NCBI GenBank assembly: GCA_903866915.1
Contig: CAIPPO010000115.1
Coordinates: 1 to 52,023 of the forward strand
Direction: 5' to 3'
DNA length: 52,023 bases
Source: an uncultured Mucilaginibacter sp.
GTDB taxonomy: Bacteria; Bacteroidota; Bacteroidia; Sphingobacteriales; Sphingobacteriaceae
The position numbers and the translations under genes are program-made. Within the stretch, counting starts at the first letter, position 1. Each line of letters begins with the position of its first letter. The notes under the pieces are model-generated. The model did no database searches and was not told where the DNA came from. It saw only the letters and a list, made by a program, of their open reading frames with translations. Positions 25,037 through 33,296 of the stretch are shown here, piece by piece.

Positions 25037-26275
25037 ATGCAAAACACTGAAGAAATTTCGGGTGAGGATGAATTGATCCGCTTACTGTTAAAACGGCAAT
25101 CGGAATTAAACTCACTACTCGAAGTTACACGCGCTATTAACAAAAACATTTCAACACCTGTTCTTATACAGATGCTTGAAGTCATCATGCAAAACTATCT
25201 GCAGGTGGGACGTTTGCGTTTTTTGATAGAGCATGAAGGAACTTTTGTGTGCATATCCAGCTATGGCGGCGAAGAGGAAAGCGCTAAAATGCTTTACCAG
25301 GCCTGCCGGAAACTCAACAAGGCACGCGCGTTAACTTCATTGGCAAACCAGGACGATAGCATCCTGAAAAAATACAATTACTTCATTCCTTTTTACCAGA
25401 AAACCAAAGCTATCGCTTTTGCCCTGATCGGCGATTTTAATACTACGGATGAAATGCTCAGCAACGACCTGAATTTCATCCAGACGCTGATCAATGTGAT
25501 CGTTGTTGCGCTCGAAAATAAGAAGCTCTTCCGTGAAAGGATGGAATCTGAACGCTTTAAGCGCGAAATGGAACTGGCCCAGGAGGTGCAGAATATGCTG
25601 ATCCCGATACGGCTGCATAAGGAAACCGCGGTAGAGATTGGTGCAAAATATTTCCCCCACCAAAATATTGGAGGCGATTATTTCGATTTTATACGGGTAA
25701 ATGACGATGAGTTTTTATGGTGTGTAGCGGATGTTTCAGGTAAAGGTATATCGGCAGCTTTACTGATGGCCAATTTTCAGGCCAGCCTGCGGGCATGGGC
25801 AGCAGTGGAAGACGATCTGACTAATATCGTGCAGCGGCTCAACCAGATTGTAGTAAAAAATACAAAGGGAGAGCGCTTTATTACCTTATTTGTTGCTAAA
25901 TACAATGAAAAAACCCGGAAGCTTAATTATATCAATGCCGGCCATAATCCATCCATATTGTATAGTCGCGGTAATGCTATTCCACTGAAACTGGGTACTA
26001 CGATGATTGGCGCGTTTGATGAACTGCCATTTCTGAATCAGGGAACAGAGATAGTTGAACCCGGTAGCCTGATTTTTAATTATACTGATGGGTTGATGGA
26101 CTATGATATTCCGGTCACCAAAACATGGAACGAATCAAAGCTGCTTAATTTTGTGATCGGCAATGGCGAACTTTCTCCTGACAAATTTAACCAAACCCTG
26201 CTGGATCACCTCAACCTTATTGTTAAGGGAAAGCCGATCGATGATATTACGCTGTTGACTTTGAGGATTTTTTAA
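25037..26275 (+). CDS. SpoIIE/PP2C-type serine phosphatase with GAF-like sensor
   Basis: Choosing the ATG at 25037 (MQNTEEISGEDEL) gives 412 residues; an in-frame TTG at 25016 would add seven. The N-terminal half (about 20-175) looks like a GAF domain joined by a helix (ERMESERFKREMELAQEVQNMLIP) to an RsbU/SpoIIE phosphatase domain. Metal-binding and catalytic signatures are GGDYFDFIRV, ADVSGKGISAALLMA, NAGHNPS and YTDGLMDY. Such proteins dephosphorylate anti-sigma antagonist proteins in partner-switch stress control. No anti-sigma or STAS gene is nearby. Confidence 0.92.
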   Translation: MQNTEEISGEDELIRLLLKRQSELNSLLEVTRAINKNISTPVLIQMLEVIMQNYLQVGRLRFLIEHEGTFVCISSYGGEEESAKMLYQACRKLNKARALTSLANQDDSILKKYNYFIPFYQKTKAIAFALIGDFNTTDEMLSNDLNFIQTLINVIVVALENKKLFRERMESERFKREMELAQEVQNMLIPIRLHKETAVEIGAKYFPHQNIGGDYFDFIRVNDDEFLWCVADVSGKGISAALLMANFQASLRAWAAVEDDLTNIVQRLNQIVVKNTKGERFITLFVAKYNEKTRKLNYINAGHNPSILYSRGNAIPLKLGTTMIGAFDELPFLNQGTEIVEPGSLIFNYTDGLMDYDIPVTKTWNESKLLNFVIGNGELSPDKFNQTLLDHLNLIVKGKPIDDITLLTLRIF

Positions 26276-26314
26276 GAAAATTGATAAGGTTAACCCCATC
26301 AAGTAAATAAGACC

Positions 26315-26911
26315 ATGCTCCAATTGCAGTACCAAAATCACCTGATCGAAGCTGGGTGCGACGAGGCGGGTCGGGGATGCCTGGCGGGTCCGGTATTTGC
26401 AGCTGCGGTGATTTTGCCCCCAAAGTTTAAATTAAAAGAGCTAAACGACTCGAAGCAGGTTTCGGAAAAGCTGCGTTATGAGCTTCGGGCGGTCATTGAA
26501 AAGAAGGCGCTGGCCTGGGCCGTGGCATCCGTTGACCACCTGGAAATCGACGAGATCAATATTTTGAATGCTTCTTTCCTGGCAATGCATCGCGCTGTTG
26601 CTAAACTGGCAGTTGAGCCGCAATTGTTATTGATAGATGGTAACCGTTTCAACCTTTACCGGGATATCCCGCATCAATGTATTATAGGCGGCGACGGGAA
26701 ATATTTGAATATTGCCGCTGCTTCCATCCTTGCTAAAACTTATCGGGATGATTATATGCTAAGTATTGCAGCAGAGTACCCTGGATATGATTGGAAAAAA
26801 AATAAAGGGTATCCCACCAAAAAGCACCGCGAGACTATTTTGGAGATTGGACTTAGTCCGTATCATCGGCGTAGTTTCCGCGTAACTAACCCGCTGCCAA
26901 GTATTTTCTAA
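26315..26911 (+). CDS. rnhB: Ribonuclease HII
   Basis: This 198-residue cytoplasmic endonuclease cuts RNA in RNA-DNA hybrids, including single ribonucleotides in DNA. Catalytic acids Asp16 and Glu17 lie in CDEAGRGCLAGP; a third is in LLIDGNR (about residue 108), and the KTYRDDYM region supplies the fourth. The C-terminal NKGYPTKKHRE motif is typical. It follows the phosphatase gene by 39 bp on the same strand and may be cotranscribed. Confidence 0.95.
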   Translation: MLQLQYQNHLIEAGCDEAGRGCLAGPVFAAAVILPPKFKLKELNDSKQVSEKLRYELRAVIEKKALAWAVASVDHLEIDEINILNASFLAMHRAVAKLAVEPQLLLIDGNRFNLYRDIPHQCIIGGDGKYLNIAAASILAKTYRDDYMLSIAAEYPGYDWKKNKGYPTKKHRETILEIGLSPYHRRSFRVTNPLPSIF

Positions 26912-26917
26912 AAGTTG

Positions 26918-26949
26918 TTTTGAAGCCCAGCTTATGGTTTATACATTTG
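26918..26949 (+). promoter_or_regulatory. Bacteroidetes-type promoter of the GT4 gene
   Basis: TTTTG at 26918-26922 precedes TACATTTG at 26942-26949 by 19 bases, an excellent match to TTTG/TAnnTTTG. Transcription would begin about 12 bases before the TTG start codon at 26969. Confidence 0.7.
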
Positions 26950-26968
26950 TTAAAACCAGCAATCCGCT

Positions 26969-28168
26969 TTGAAAATTCTACTGCTAACGCATCGTGTACC
27001 TTTTCCTCAGAATGGCGGCTATCCCATTGTGGTAGGTAATACCATCAGGGGGCTGGTTAATTTGGGGCACGAAGTATCGCTGGTCGCTTTAAACGCCAAA
27101 AAGCAGCACCCGCAAGATGATGTGCAGCCCGACGAACTTCTAAACAAGATCAATTACCGATCGTACGAAATTGATATCAGTATTTCCCTTTTTGAAGGCT
27201 TTTTGACTACTTTCAATAAAAACCCCTATAATATTCACCGCTACTACGACCCTGTTTTCGAACGCCTGCTCATCGCTGAGGTGCGGAAGACCGCTTATGA
27301 TATTGTGCAATTCGAGGGACTATTTGTAGCGCCCTATATTGATGCTGTTCGTAAGAATTGTAGTGCAAAGATCGTCTACCGGGCGCATAATATCGAACAC
27401 CAGGTTTGGGAACGTCTTGCCCAGCAAAAAAACGATCCTTTCAAAAAATTCTATCTTAACCTGATGTCGCGCCGTATCAAAAAATATGAACTGAATCAGT
27501 TAAATAAATTTGATGCGATTGCGGTGTTTACCGGCCAGGACCAGGCAACTTTTTTAAATTATGGCGCGAAAATTCCCGTCGAAGTTGTGCCGGTTGGTGT
27601 CGAACTATCTCACTATCAACCTAACTTAGAAAATACCGAATTCCCCAGTATGTTTTTTTTGGGATCGCTTGACTGGACACCCAACCGGGAAGGGATCGAA
27701 TGGTTCTTACAGGCTTTTCAGCATGATATCGAAAATGATGAATTGCCGGCGCGCTTTTATGTTGCCGGTAACGATATCCCCGAGGAATTTGATGAGTATG
27801 AGGTAATGAACAAAATATTTATTCAGGGCGAAGTAGACGACGCTCTTGAATTTGTGAACAGCAAAGCCATCATGATTGTACCATTGCTGTCAGGCGGCGG
27901 AATGAGGGTAAAAATAGTAGAGGGAATGGCGATGCAGAAATGCATTATATCTACAACCGCAGGTGCCGAGGGGATCAATTACAAAAACGGTGTCAATATT
28001 TTAATAGCCAATACGCATGATGAGTTTTTTAAAGCGATTCGGCGCTGTATAGCTGATGAAGACTACTGTAAAGCAGTAGGAGCAAATGCCCGCCGCCTGG
28101 TGGAAGACCAATACGACGCTAACAAGGTGACGAATAAGTTGGTGGAGCTTTACCAGGATTTGCTATGA
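26969..28168 (+). CDS. Family 4 glycosyltransferase
   Basis: This 399-residue cytoplasmic or peripheral glycosyltransferase has a GT-B fold and starts with TTG (MKILLLTHRVPFPQNGGYPIV). The first Rossmann half carries VQFEGLFVAPY and YRAHNIEHQVWERLA. The second half opens with FFLGSLDWTPNREGIEWFLQAF and carries the donor-site run PLLSGGGMRVKIVEGMAMQKCIISTTAGAEG. The family commonly adds sugars to lipid or polysaccharide carriers. Donor and acceptor are unknown, and its own promoter suggests it stands apart from rnhB. Confidence 0.92.
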   Translation: MKILLLTHRVPFPQNGGYPIVVGNTIRGLVNLGHEVSLVALNAKKQHPQDDVQPDELLNKINYRSYEIDISISLFEGFLTTFNKNPYNIHRYYDPVFERLLIAEVRKTAYDIVQFEGLFVAPYIDAVRKNCSAKIVYRAHNIEHQVWERLAQQKNDPFKKFYLNLMSRRIKKYELNQLNKFDAIAVFTGQDQATFLNYGAKIPVEVVPVGVELSHYQPNLENTEFPSMFFLGSLDWTPNREGIEWFLQAFQHDIENDELPARFYVAGNDIPEEFDEYEVMNKIFIQGEVDDALEFVNSKAIMIVPLLSGGGMRVKIVEGMAMQKCIISTTAGAEGINYKNGVNILIANTHDEFFKAIRRCIADEDYCKAVGANARRLVEDQYDANKVTNKLVELYQDLL

Positions 28169-28252
28169 TGTTTTATTGATATTTTGCTTTACATGGGCAA
28201 ACCGAAACTTTTCAACGTTTTAACTTTTCAACCTTCCAACAAACAAAATGTT

Positions 28253-28260
28253 TACTTTTG
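28253..28260 (+). promoter_or_regulatory. Candidate -7 box of gcvT
   Basis: TACTTTTG, an exact TAnnTTTG, lies 16 bases before the gcvT ATG. No TTG is found 19-21 bases upstream; that region holds a TTTTCAAC-rich reiteration instead. Confidence 0.5.
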
Positions 28261-28276
28261 CCCCAACTGAACTGTT

Positions 28277-29356
28277 ATGAAAAATACTGCTTTAACCCAT
28301 AAACACGTGGCACTGGGTGCTAAAATGGTGCCCTTCGCCGGATATAACATGCCTGTACAGTATGCAGGTATAAATGTTGAACATGAAACAGTACGCAAGG
28401 GCGTTGGCGTATTTGATGTGAGCCACATGGGTGAGTTTATTTTGAAGGGCGAAAATGCGCTTGACCTCATTCAGCGCGTTTCCAGTAACGATGCTTCCAA
28501 ATTGTACGATGGGAAAGTACAATACTCATGTCTGCCTAACGAGAATGGTGGTATTGTAGACGACCTGCTGGTTTACCGTATGGATGAAAAAACCTATATG
28601 CTGGTGGTAAATGCTTCCAATATCGACAAAGACTGGAGTTGGATCTCGAGATTTAATACTGAACAGGTGGATATGAAAAATATATCCGACCGTACATCAC
28701 TCCTGGCAATTCAGGGCCCTAAAGCGGCCGATGCATTGCAGAGCCTGACGGATATCGACCTGGGTACCATGGAATATTATACCTTCAAAAAAGGAAAGTT
28801 TGCGGGTGCCAATAATATACTGGTTTCGGCAACTGGTTATACTGGAGCCGGTGGATTCGAGATCTACGTAGATAATAAGGATGCTGAGCAGGTTTGGGAT
28901 GCAGTTTTTGAAGCCGGAGCACCTTTCGGAATTAAGCCAATCGGCCTCGGAGCCCGCGATACCCTGCGTTTGGAAATGGGTTTCTGCCTTTACGGCAACG
29001 ATATAGATGACCAAACGTCGCCTTTGGAAGCGGGACTTGGTTGGGTAACCAAATTCAATAAAGATTTTACCAATGCGGCGGCCCTGTTGCAACAAAAGCA
29101 AGACGGTCTGAAACAAAGGCTGGTTGGTTTTGAAATGATTGAACGCGGTATCCCCCGCCACGATTACCAGATTGTTGATGCGGATGGTACCGTAATTGGC
29201 AAGGTAACGTCAGGTACCCAATCGCCATCATTACAGAAAGCGATTGGTATGGGCTATGTAAAATCGGATTTTGCAAAAGAAGGCAGCGAGATATACATCC
29301 TCATCAGGGATAATAAAGTTAAAGCACAAATTGTTAAACCTCCTTTTTATAAATAG
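28277..29356 (+). CDS. gcvT: Glycine cleavage system aminomethyltransferase (T-protein)
   Basis: This 359-residue cytoplasmic enzyme moves the methylene group of glycine to tetrahydrofolate. Family marks are the N-terminal [22 protein letters not shown], the FDVSHMGEF segment, folate-site residues in the [14 protein letters not shown] run, and [15 protein letters not shown], followed by the C-terminal barrel ([19 protein letters not shown]). The H- and P-protein genes are not in the window. It is followed 26 bp later by the comB-like gene. Confidence 0.95.
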   Translation: MKNTALTHKHVALGAKMVPFAGYNMPVQYAGINVEHETVRKGVGVFDVSHMGEFILKGENALDLIQRVSSNDASKLYDGKVQYSCLPNENGGIVDDLLVYRMDEKTYMLVVNASNIDKDWSWISRFNTEQVDMKNISDRTSLLAIQGPKAADALQSLTDIDLGTMEYYTFKKGKFAGANNILVSATGYTGAGGFEIYVDNKDAEQVWDAVFEAGAPFGIKPIGLGARDTLRLEMGFCLYGNDIDDQTSPLEAGLGWVTKFNKDFTNAAALLQQKQDGLKQRLVGFEMIERGIPRHDYQIVDADGTVIGKVTSGTQSPSLQKAIGMGYVKSDFAKEGSEIYILIRDNKVKAQIVKPPFYK

Positions 29357-29382
29357 TCAATAACTCAATGACGTGTTGACCA

Positions 29383-30108
29383 ATGCCCAATCCGCCAAAT
29401 AACCTCCACGTTTGCCTCTCTCCTGCATTAATTCCCCAGTATTCTGTTGAGGATTATGTCGTAGTTATTGTAGATATTTTCAGGGCAACATCATCAATTT
29501 GTTACGGGATCGAGAATGGCGCCGAGGCGATCATACCCGTTGCGGAGGTAGAAGAATGTATTGCTTATCGTGCCAAAAACCCGGAATACCTGCTGGCTGC
29601 TGAACGTAATGGTGAGGTTGTGGAAGGATTTGATTTTGGTAATTCACCTTTCTCCTACACGAAAGAAAAGGTTGCAGGCAAAACTGTGGTGTTAACTACA
29701 ACCAATGGCACGCAGGCCCTACACCTTTCAAGGCGCGCGAAAAGAATTGTTATTGGTTCGTTTCTTAATTTAACTGCATTAAGCCTTTGGCTTAAAACGC
29801 AAAACGATAACGTCCTGCTGGTATGTGCGGGCTGGAAAAATAATTTTAATCTGGAAGACACCATTTTTGCAGGAGCAGTGATCGAACAGCTTAAAGGAAA
29901 TAACTTCAAATTAGACGACCCGGCCATAGCGGCCAACGATCTTTACCTGTTGGCCAAAGGCGATCTGCCTGCCTATCTTGCTAAAACTTCACACAGTGAA
30001 CGCCTTAAAAAGTTAGGTATAGAAAAAGACATTGCGTTTTGTTTAAATGTAGATATCACGACTTCCATACCTGTTTTGGAGGGGGAGAAACTGGTTAGGT
30101 TAAGCTAA
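29383..30108 (+). CDS. comB: 2-phosphosulfolactate phosphatase family protein (ComB-like)
   Basis: This 241-residue protein resembles the magnesium-dependent ComB phosphatase of coenzyme M synthesis in archaea. Recognisable runs are VVIVDIFRATSSICYGIENGAEAIIPV, YLLAAERNGEVVEGFDFGNSPFSY and VVLTTTNGTQALHLSRRA. Coenzyme M is not expected in a Bacteroidetes, so the real substrate is likely another sulfonate or phosphate ester; sulfolactate or sulfonolipid chemistry is a guess. The stop is 3 bp from the convergent mazG-like stop. Confidence 0.8.
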   Translation: MPNPPNNLHVCLSPALIPQYSVEDYVVVIVDIFRATSSICYGIENGAEAIIPVAEVEECIAYRAKNPEYLLAAERNGEVVEGFDFGNSPFSYTKEKVAGKTVVLTTTNGTQALHLSRRAKRIVIGSFLNLTALSLWLKTQNDNVLLVCAGWKNNFNLEDTIFAGAVIEQLKGNNFKLDDPAIAANDLYLLAKGDLPAYLAKTSHSERLKKLGIEKDIAFCLNVDITTSIPVLEGEKLVRLS

Positions 30109-30111
30109 AAA

Positions 30112-30438
30112 TTATTTCAACTTCTTGTTATTGCGATGCCTGTCTGCATCACGAATGCTTTTCTTCTCCAGGTTTTTTTCGAGTGCTTCGGTCAGGTCGA
30201 TACCCGTTTGGTTAGCGAGACAGATGAGCACGAAAAGCACATCGGCCATTTCATCGGCCAGGTTAACTGCCTCGTCTGATTTCTTAAACGATTGCTCGCC
30301 GTATTGTCGCGCCATAATGCGGGCTACTTCACCAACTTCCTCCATCAGGATAGCAGTATTGGTCAGTTCGCTGAAATAGCGGATGCCCGTTGTTTTGATC
30401 CAATTGTCAACAAGTGTCTGCGCCTGCGCTATCTCCAT
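30112..30438 (-). CDS. MazG-like nucleotide pyrophosphohydrolase
   Basis: This 108-residue all-helical cytoplasmic protein has the MazG metal motif: EEVGEVARIMA (about 29-39) and later DEMADVLFVLICLAN (about 62-76), giving the ExxE...ExxD pattern. It is expected to hydrolyse nucleoside triphosphates, possibly damaged ones. It follows dtd by 10 bp and is the last gene of the minus-strand rsgA-dtd-mazG set. Confidence 0.9.
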   Translation of the reverse strand: MEIAQAQTLVDNWIKTTGIRYFSELTNTAILMEEVGEVARIMARQYGEQSFKKSDEAVNLADEMADVLFVLICLANQTGIDLTEALEKNLEKKSIRDADRHRNNKKLK

Positions 30439-30448
30439 AAAAGTAATA

Positions 30449-30907
30449 TTAGTGATTTTCTCTATCCTTAGTATCCATTATTATTGTTACGGGCCCATCA
30501 TTCAACAAACTGATCTTCATATCAGCGCCGAAAACTCCTGTGGCTACTTTTTTGCCGGTCAGCCTTTCCAATTCGCCGATCATGGCTTCATACATTGGTA
30601 CTGCTTTGTCGGGTTTGGCGGCGCGCAGAAAGCCCGGGCGATTACCTTTTTTGGTTTGCGCAAATAACGTGAATTGCGAAATGAGTAAAATATCGCCATT
30701 GATATCAGCCAGCGATTTATTCATCATTCCGTTCTCGTCACCAAAAATGCGCATGGCAGCTATCTTTTGCGCCAGCCATTGCAGGTCTTCATCGGTATCA
30801 ACATCTTCCACCCCTAAAAGCACGAGGAAACCAATACCGATCTCGCCGGTGATATTGCCCTCAACCATACAACTGGCATGGGTTACTCTTTGTATAACAG
30901 CTCTCAT
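30449..30907 (-). CDS. dtd: D-aminoacyl-tRNA deacylase
   Basis: This 152-residue cytoplasmic proofreading enzyme removes D-amino acids, and glycine mischarged on tRNA-Ala, from tRNAs. Both active-site motifs are visible: SQFTLFA at 77-83 and the Gly-cisPro GPVT at 138-141 (NDGPVT). Length and start (MRAVIQRVTHASC) match the family exactly. It lies between rsgA (with a 129-bp repeat-rich gap) and the mazG-like gene (10 bp). Confidence 0.96.
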   Translation of the reverse strand: MRAVIQRVTHASCMVEGNITGEIGIGFLVLLGVEDVDTDEDLQWLAQKIAAMRIFGDENGMMNKSLADINGDILLISQFTLFAQTKKGNRPGFLRAAKPDKAVPMYEAMIGELERLTGKKVATGVFGADMKISLLNDGPVTIIMDTKDRENH

Positions 30908-30911
30908 ATGT

Positions 30912-31036
30912 TGGCACGAATTTCACGAATTAGGGCGAATTTCACGAATTGATAAGCACGAATTATTACTAATCGGGTAAAATTTGCATAATAAAAGATT
31001 TAAGATTAGCGCCTATTCGCCTTAATTCGTGTCTGT
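30912..31036. repeat. Repeat-rich gap between rsgA and dtd
   Basis: Near 30914 the motif CACGAATT occurs three times within about 50 bases (TTTCACGAATTAGGGCGAATTTCACG...). About 31014-31034 carries the inverted form, ATTCGCCTTAATTCGTGTC, which matches 16 of 17 positions of CACGAATTAGGGCGAAT when reversed. The two can form a long hairpin. It looks like a dispersed intergenic repeat lodged between two cotranscribed genes. Confidence 0.65.
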
Positions 31037-31957
31037 TTAGGCACGGGTATCATTACCATGATAGATACTAAGGTAACTTTCGTAACGGGATTGCGATATT
31101 TCACCCTCTTCCACAGCTTTGATAATAGCGCAGCCCGGCTCCGTAATATGACGGCAACTGTTAAATCGGCATTGATTCAGTCTGGCGCGCATTTCGGGAA
31201 AGAAGTGGCTCAATTCCTGTTTTTCGATATCGATCACACCCAATTCGCGGATACCCGGCGTATCGATGATATAGCCACCATGGGGTAGTTCGAACATTTC
31301 GGCAAAGGTGGTGGTGTGCATGCCTTTGTCGTGCCATTCGGATATTTCGGTGGTCCGCAATTGAAGTTCCGGCAGCAAAGTATTGATCAGGCTTGATTTG
31401 CCAACACCAGAGTGACCCGAGAACAAAGTAACTTTATCCCTGATCGCTTCAGCTACCTGGTCGACATGCGTCCCTTCCAGCGCCGAAACTTCGTAACATG
31501 GGTAACCAATATTTTGGTAAATAGCTTTGAATTCGTCGAGTATCGCGAGGCCCTCATCACTGAAAAGATCCAGCTTATTGAACACAAGACTGGCCGGAAT
31601 ATCATAGGCTTCGGCCGAAACCAGGAAGCGGTCGATAAAGCCCAATGATGTGCGAGGCGACGCCAGGGTAACCACAAGGAAAGCCTGGTCGAGGTTGGCC
31701 GCCAGTATCTGTGCTTGTTTTGATAAGTTGATTGATTTGCGGATGATGTAATTTTTGCGTTGGTAAAGGTCCGTGATCACACCTGTACCAAGTTCTGGCT
31801 CCATGGTAAAATCAACCCGGTCTCCCACCGCGATCGGATTGGTCGTGGTAATGCCTTTGGTTCGGAATTTCCCTTTGATGCGGCAATCGACGCGCTGCCC
31901 GCCTGGTGTTTTTACCTGGTACCAGCTGCCGGTAGATTTTGTTACAAGTCCTTCCAT
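31037..31957 (-). CDS. rsgA: Ribosome small-subunit-dependent GTPase A
   Basis: This 306-residue circularly permuted GTPase acts in late 30S subunit assembly. An N-terminal OB-fold is followed by the G4 motif (FNKLD) and then the P-loop GHSGVGKSSLIN and DTPGIREL (G3), which is the permuted order. The C-terminal zinc knuckle is CRFNSCRHITEPGC. The ATG at 31957 (MEGLVTKSTGS) is preferred over the TTG one codon upstream. A TACCTTTG box on the minus strand at 31966-31973 would make the transcript almost leaderless. It heads the rsgA-dtd-mazG set. Confidence 0.95.
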   Translation of the reverse strand: MEGLVTKSTGSWYQVKTPGGQRVDCRIKGKFRTKGITTTNPIAVGDRVDFTMEPELGTGVITDLYQRKNYIIRKSINLSKQAQILAANLDQAFLVVTLASPRTSLGFIDRFLVSAEAYDIPASLVFNKLDLFSDEGLAILDEFKAIYQNIGYPCYEVSALEGTHVDQVAEAIRDKVTLFSGHSGVGKSSLINTLLPELQLRTTEISEWHDKGMHTTTFAEMFELPHGGYIIDTPGIRELGVIDIEKQELSHFFPEMRARLNQCRFNSCRHITEPGCAIIKAVEEGEISQSRYESYLSIYHGNDTRA

Positions 31958-32062
31958 CAAGGCTGCAAAGGTATTGAATTTGCCATGGCGAATAAAATTC
32001 GGTCGATTTTGCTCATTATTTTGTTTATTAAAATTAAATTTACATGGGTAAACCTCTAATTA

Positions 32063-33070
32063 ATGAAAGTACTTCGCTTTTTCCTCGTTGCAGGCTTCAT
32101 GGCTTTTGCTATCACTTCCTGTAAAAAAAGCAATACGCCAGCGCCAGCCAAACAAGTGGATGTATATATTTCAGGTGGTATCCAGGCGCTTAACACCATT
32201 AATAATGCCTATATAGCATGTTACTGGAAAAACGGTTCGATCGTAAAACTATCTGATAGTTTAACCGCCGCATTGGCTACTGGGATAGCCATTGATCACA
32301 ACGACGTATATGTTTCGGGATATCATTTGCAGGCCAGTAACGGCAATGCAAAAGCGGTTTACTGGAAAAATGGCAAAGAAGTTGCTCTTACTGATGGGAC
32401 AGCCTGGGCAACCGCGAATGCAATTGCCGTTGATAATGGAAATGTATATGCGGCCGGGGATATATTTTATCCACTGGGCAAAAGTGTAGCTGCCTATTGG
32501 AAAAATGGCGCATTAACCGTGCTTACAGACGGTACTGCAAACGCCAGCATTTCGGGTATAACGATCAGTAATGGCAATGTTTACCTTGCCGGTACAGATG
32601 GCAACGATGGTAAGGTATGGAAAAATGGAGTTGCGATTACACTTAACAGAGCGCCAACTTCCTATACAGCGGTTAACTCAATTGTTGTAGCAGGTTCTGA
32701 TGTTTATGTTGGGGGTTACGATGGTATTTACGGAGCGGCTTACTGGAAAAATAATAACCCTACTTATCTTACAAATAACTATGCCTCATTTACCAGTGGG
32801 ATAGCTGTTGATAACGATGGTATATATGTCGCTGGCAATATCAATCCGGTAAACCAGATAGGCCAACCTAACGTTTGGGTAGATGATGTACAGAAGCCTT
32901 TGCAAAGCGGCTACAGCTCCACTAATATAGCTTATGGTGTAGCAGCCAGCGGTCAGGACATCTATGTGGCAGCGGAGTTTGGTACTTATGCCGGCTATTG
33001 GCGCAATGGTGTGGCAATAGTTTTGTCAAATTATGCCACAGCCAATTCAATTGCGCTGGTGACCCACTAG
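32063..33070 (+). CDS. Lipoprotein with seven beta-propeller-like repeats
   Basis: This 335-residue protein has a lipoprotein signal (AFAITSC, lipidated Cys20) and then seven units of 40-48 residues. Each starts with a V-Y-[VIL]-[SA]-G-like strand at about residues 34, 82, 128, 174, 214, 254 and 300, usually has a YWKNG core 14-20 residues later, and ends with an A-I-A-V/I-D turn. The number seven suggests a closed seven-bladed propeller on the cell surface or in the periplasm. No catalytic motif was seen and no family is recognised. It precedes the thr leader by 82 bp. Confidence 0.8.
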   Translation: MKVLRFFLVAGFMAFAITSCKKSNTPAPAKQVDVYISGGIQALNTINNAYIACYWKNGSIVKLSDSLTAALATGIAIDHNDVYVSGYHLQASNGNAKAVYWKNGKEVALTDGTAWATANAIAVDNGNVYAAGDIFYPLGKSVAAYWKNGALTVLTDGTANASISGITISNGNVYLAGTDGNDGKVWKNGVAITLNRAPTSYTAVNSIVVAGSDVYVGGYDGIYGAAYWKNNNPTYLTNNYASFTSGIAVDNDGIYVAGNINPVNQIGQPNVWVDDVQKPLQSGYSSTNIAYGVAASGQDIYVAAEFGTYAGYWRNGVAIVLSNYATANSIALVTH

Positions 33071-33106
33071 GCTAAGTTTGGACCTACTAACAAAAAATAA
33101 TTACCA

Positions 33107-33139
33107 TTTGCATATTCCAAAAATATCTGTTTACTTTAC
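33107..33139 (+). promoter_or_regulatory. Candidate promoter of the thr leader
   Basis: TTTG at 33107-33110 is followed after 21 bases by TACTTTAC at 33132-33139, a partial match to TAnnTTTG (two mismatches). It would start transcription just before the leader peptide ATG at 33153. A better -7 match, TAAGTTTG, lies at 33073-33080 but is farther away. Confidence 0.4.
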
Positions 33140-33152
33140 GGCCGTCAGAAAC

Positions 33153-33218
33153 ATGATCATTAAAAGCACTATAACGACAACTACAACAACCACTGGGAAC
33201 ATACCCGGAGGAAGATGA
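33153..33218 (+). CDS. thrL: thr operon leader peptide, 21 residues
   Basis: This 21-codon frame, ATG at 33153 to TGA at 33216, encodes a run starting M-I-I-K-S followed by T-I-T-T-T-T-T-T-T and the tail GNIPGGR. It has eight threonine and four isoleucine codons, the two amino acids expected to report threonine-pathway sufficiency. E. coli ThrL shows a similar Thr/Ile run followed by TTGNG. The last codons form one half of the antiterminator stem. Its position directly before the terminator and thrA fits a classic attenuation leader. Confidence 0.85.
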   Translation: MIIKSTITTTTTTTGNIPGGR

Positions 33219-33266
33219 TCGTTTGGTGTAAACTATAGCAAGAAACCAACAGAACGCCTTCCTCCG
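33206..33266 (+). promoter_or_regulatory. Antiterminator of the thr attenuator
   Basis: CGGAGGAAG at 33206-33214, inside the last leader codons, is the exact complement of CTTCCTCCG at 33258-33266, which forms the 5' half of the terminator stem. Further pairs CGTT (33220-33223) with AACG (33253-33256) and TGGT (33224-33227) with ACCA (33245-33248) extend it inward. A ribosome stalled on the Thr codons leaves 33206-33214 free, so this fold wins. A ribosome at the stop codon covers it, so the terminator forms. Confidence 0.85.
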
Positions 33267-33286
33267 AATTGGGGAAGGCTTTTTTT
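33256..33286 (+). terminator. Attenuator terminator before thrA
   Basis: GCCTTCC at 33256-33262 pairs with GGAAGGC at 33273-33279, extended by a T-G and a C-G pair, and is followed by seven T at 33280-33286. It ends 10 bases before the thrA ATG and competes with the antiterminator for 33258-33266. Confidence 0.9.
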
Positions 33287-33296
33287 ATTTAATAAA

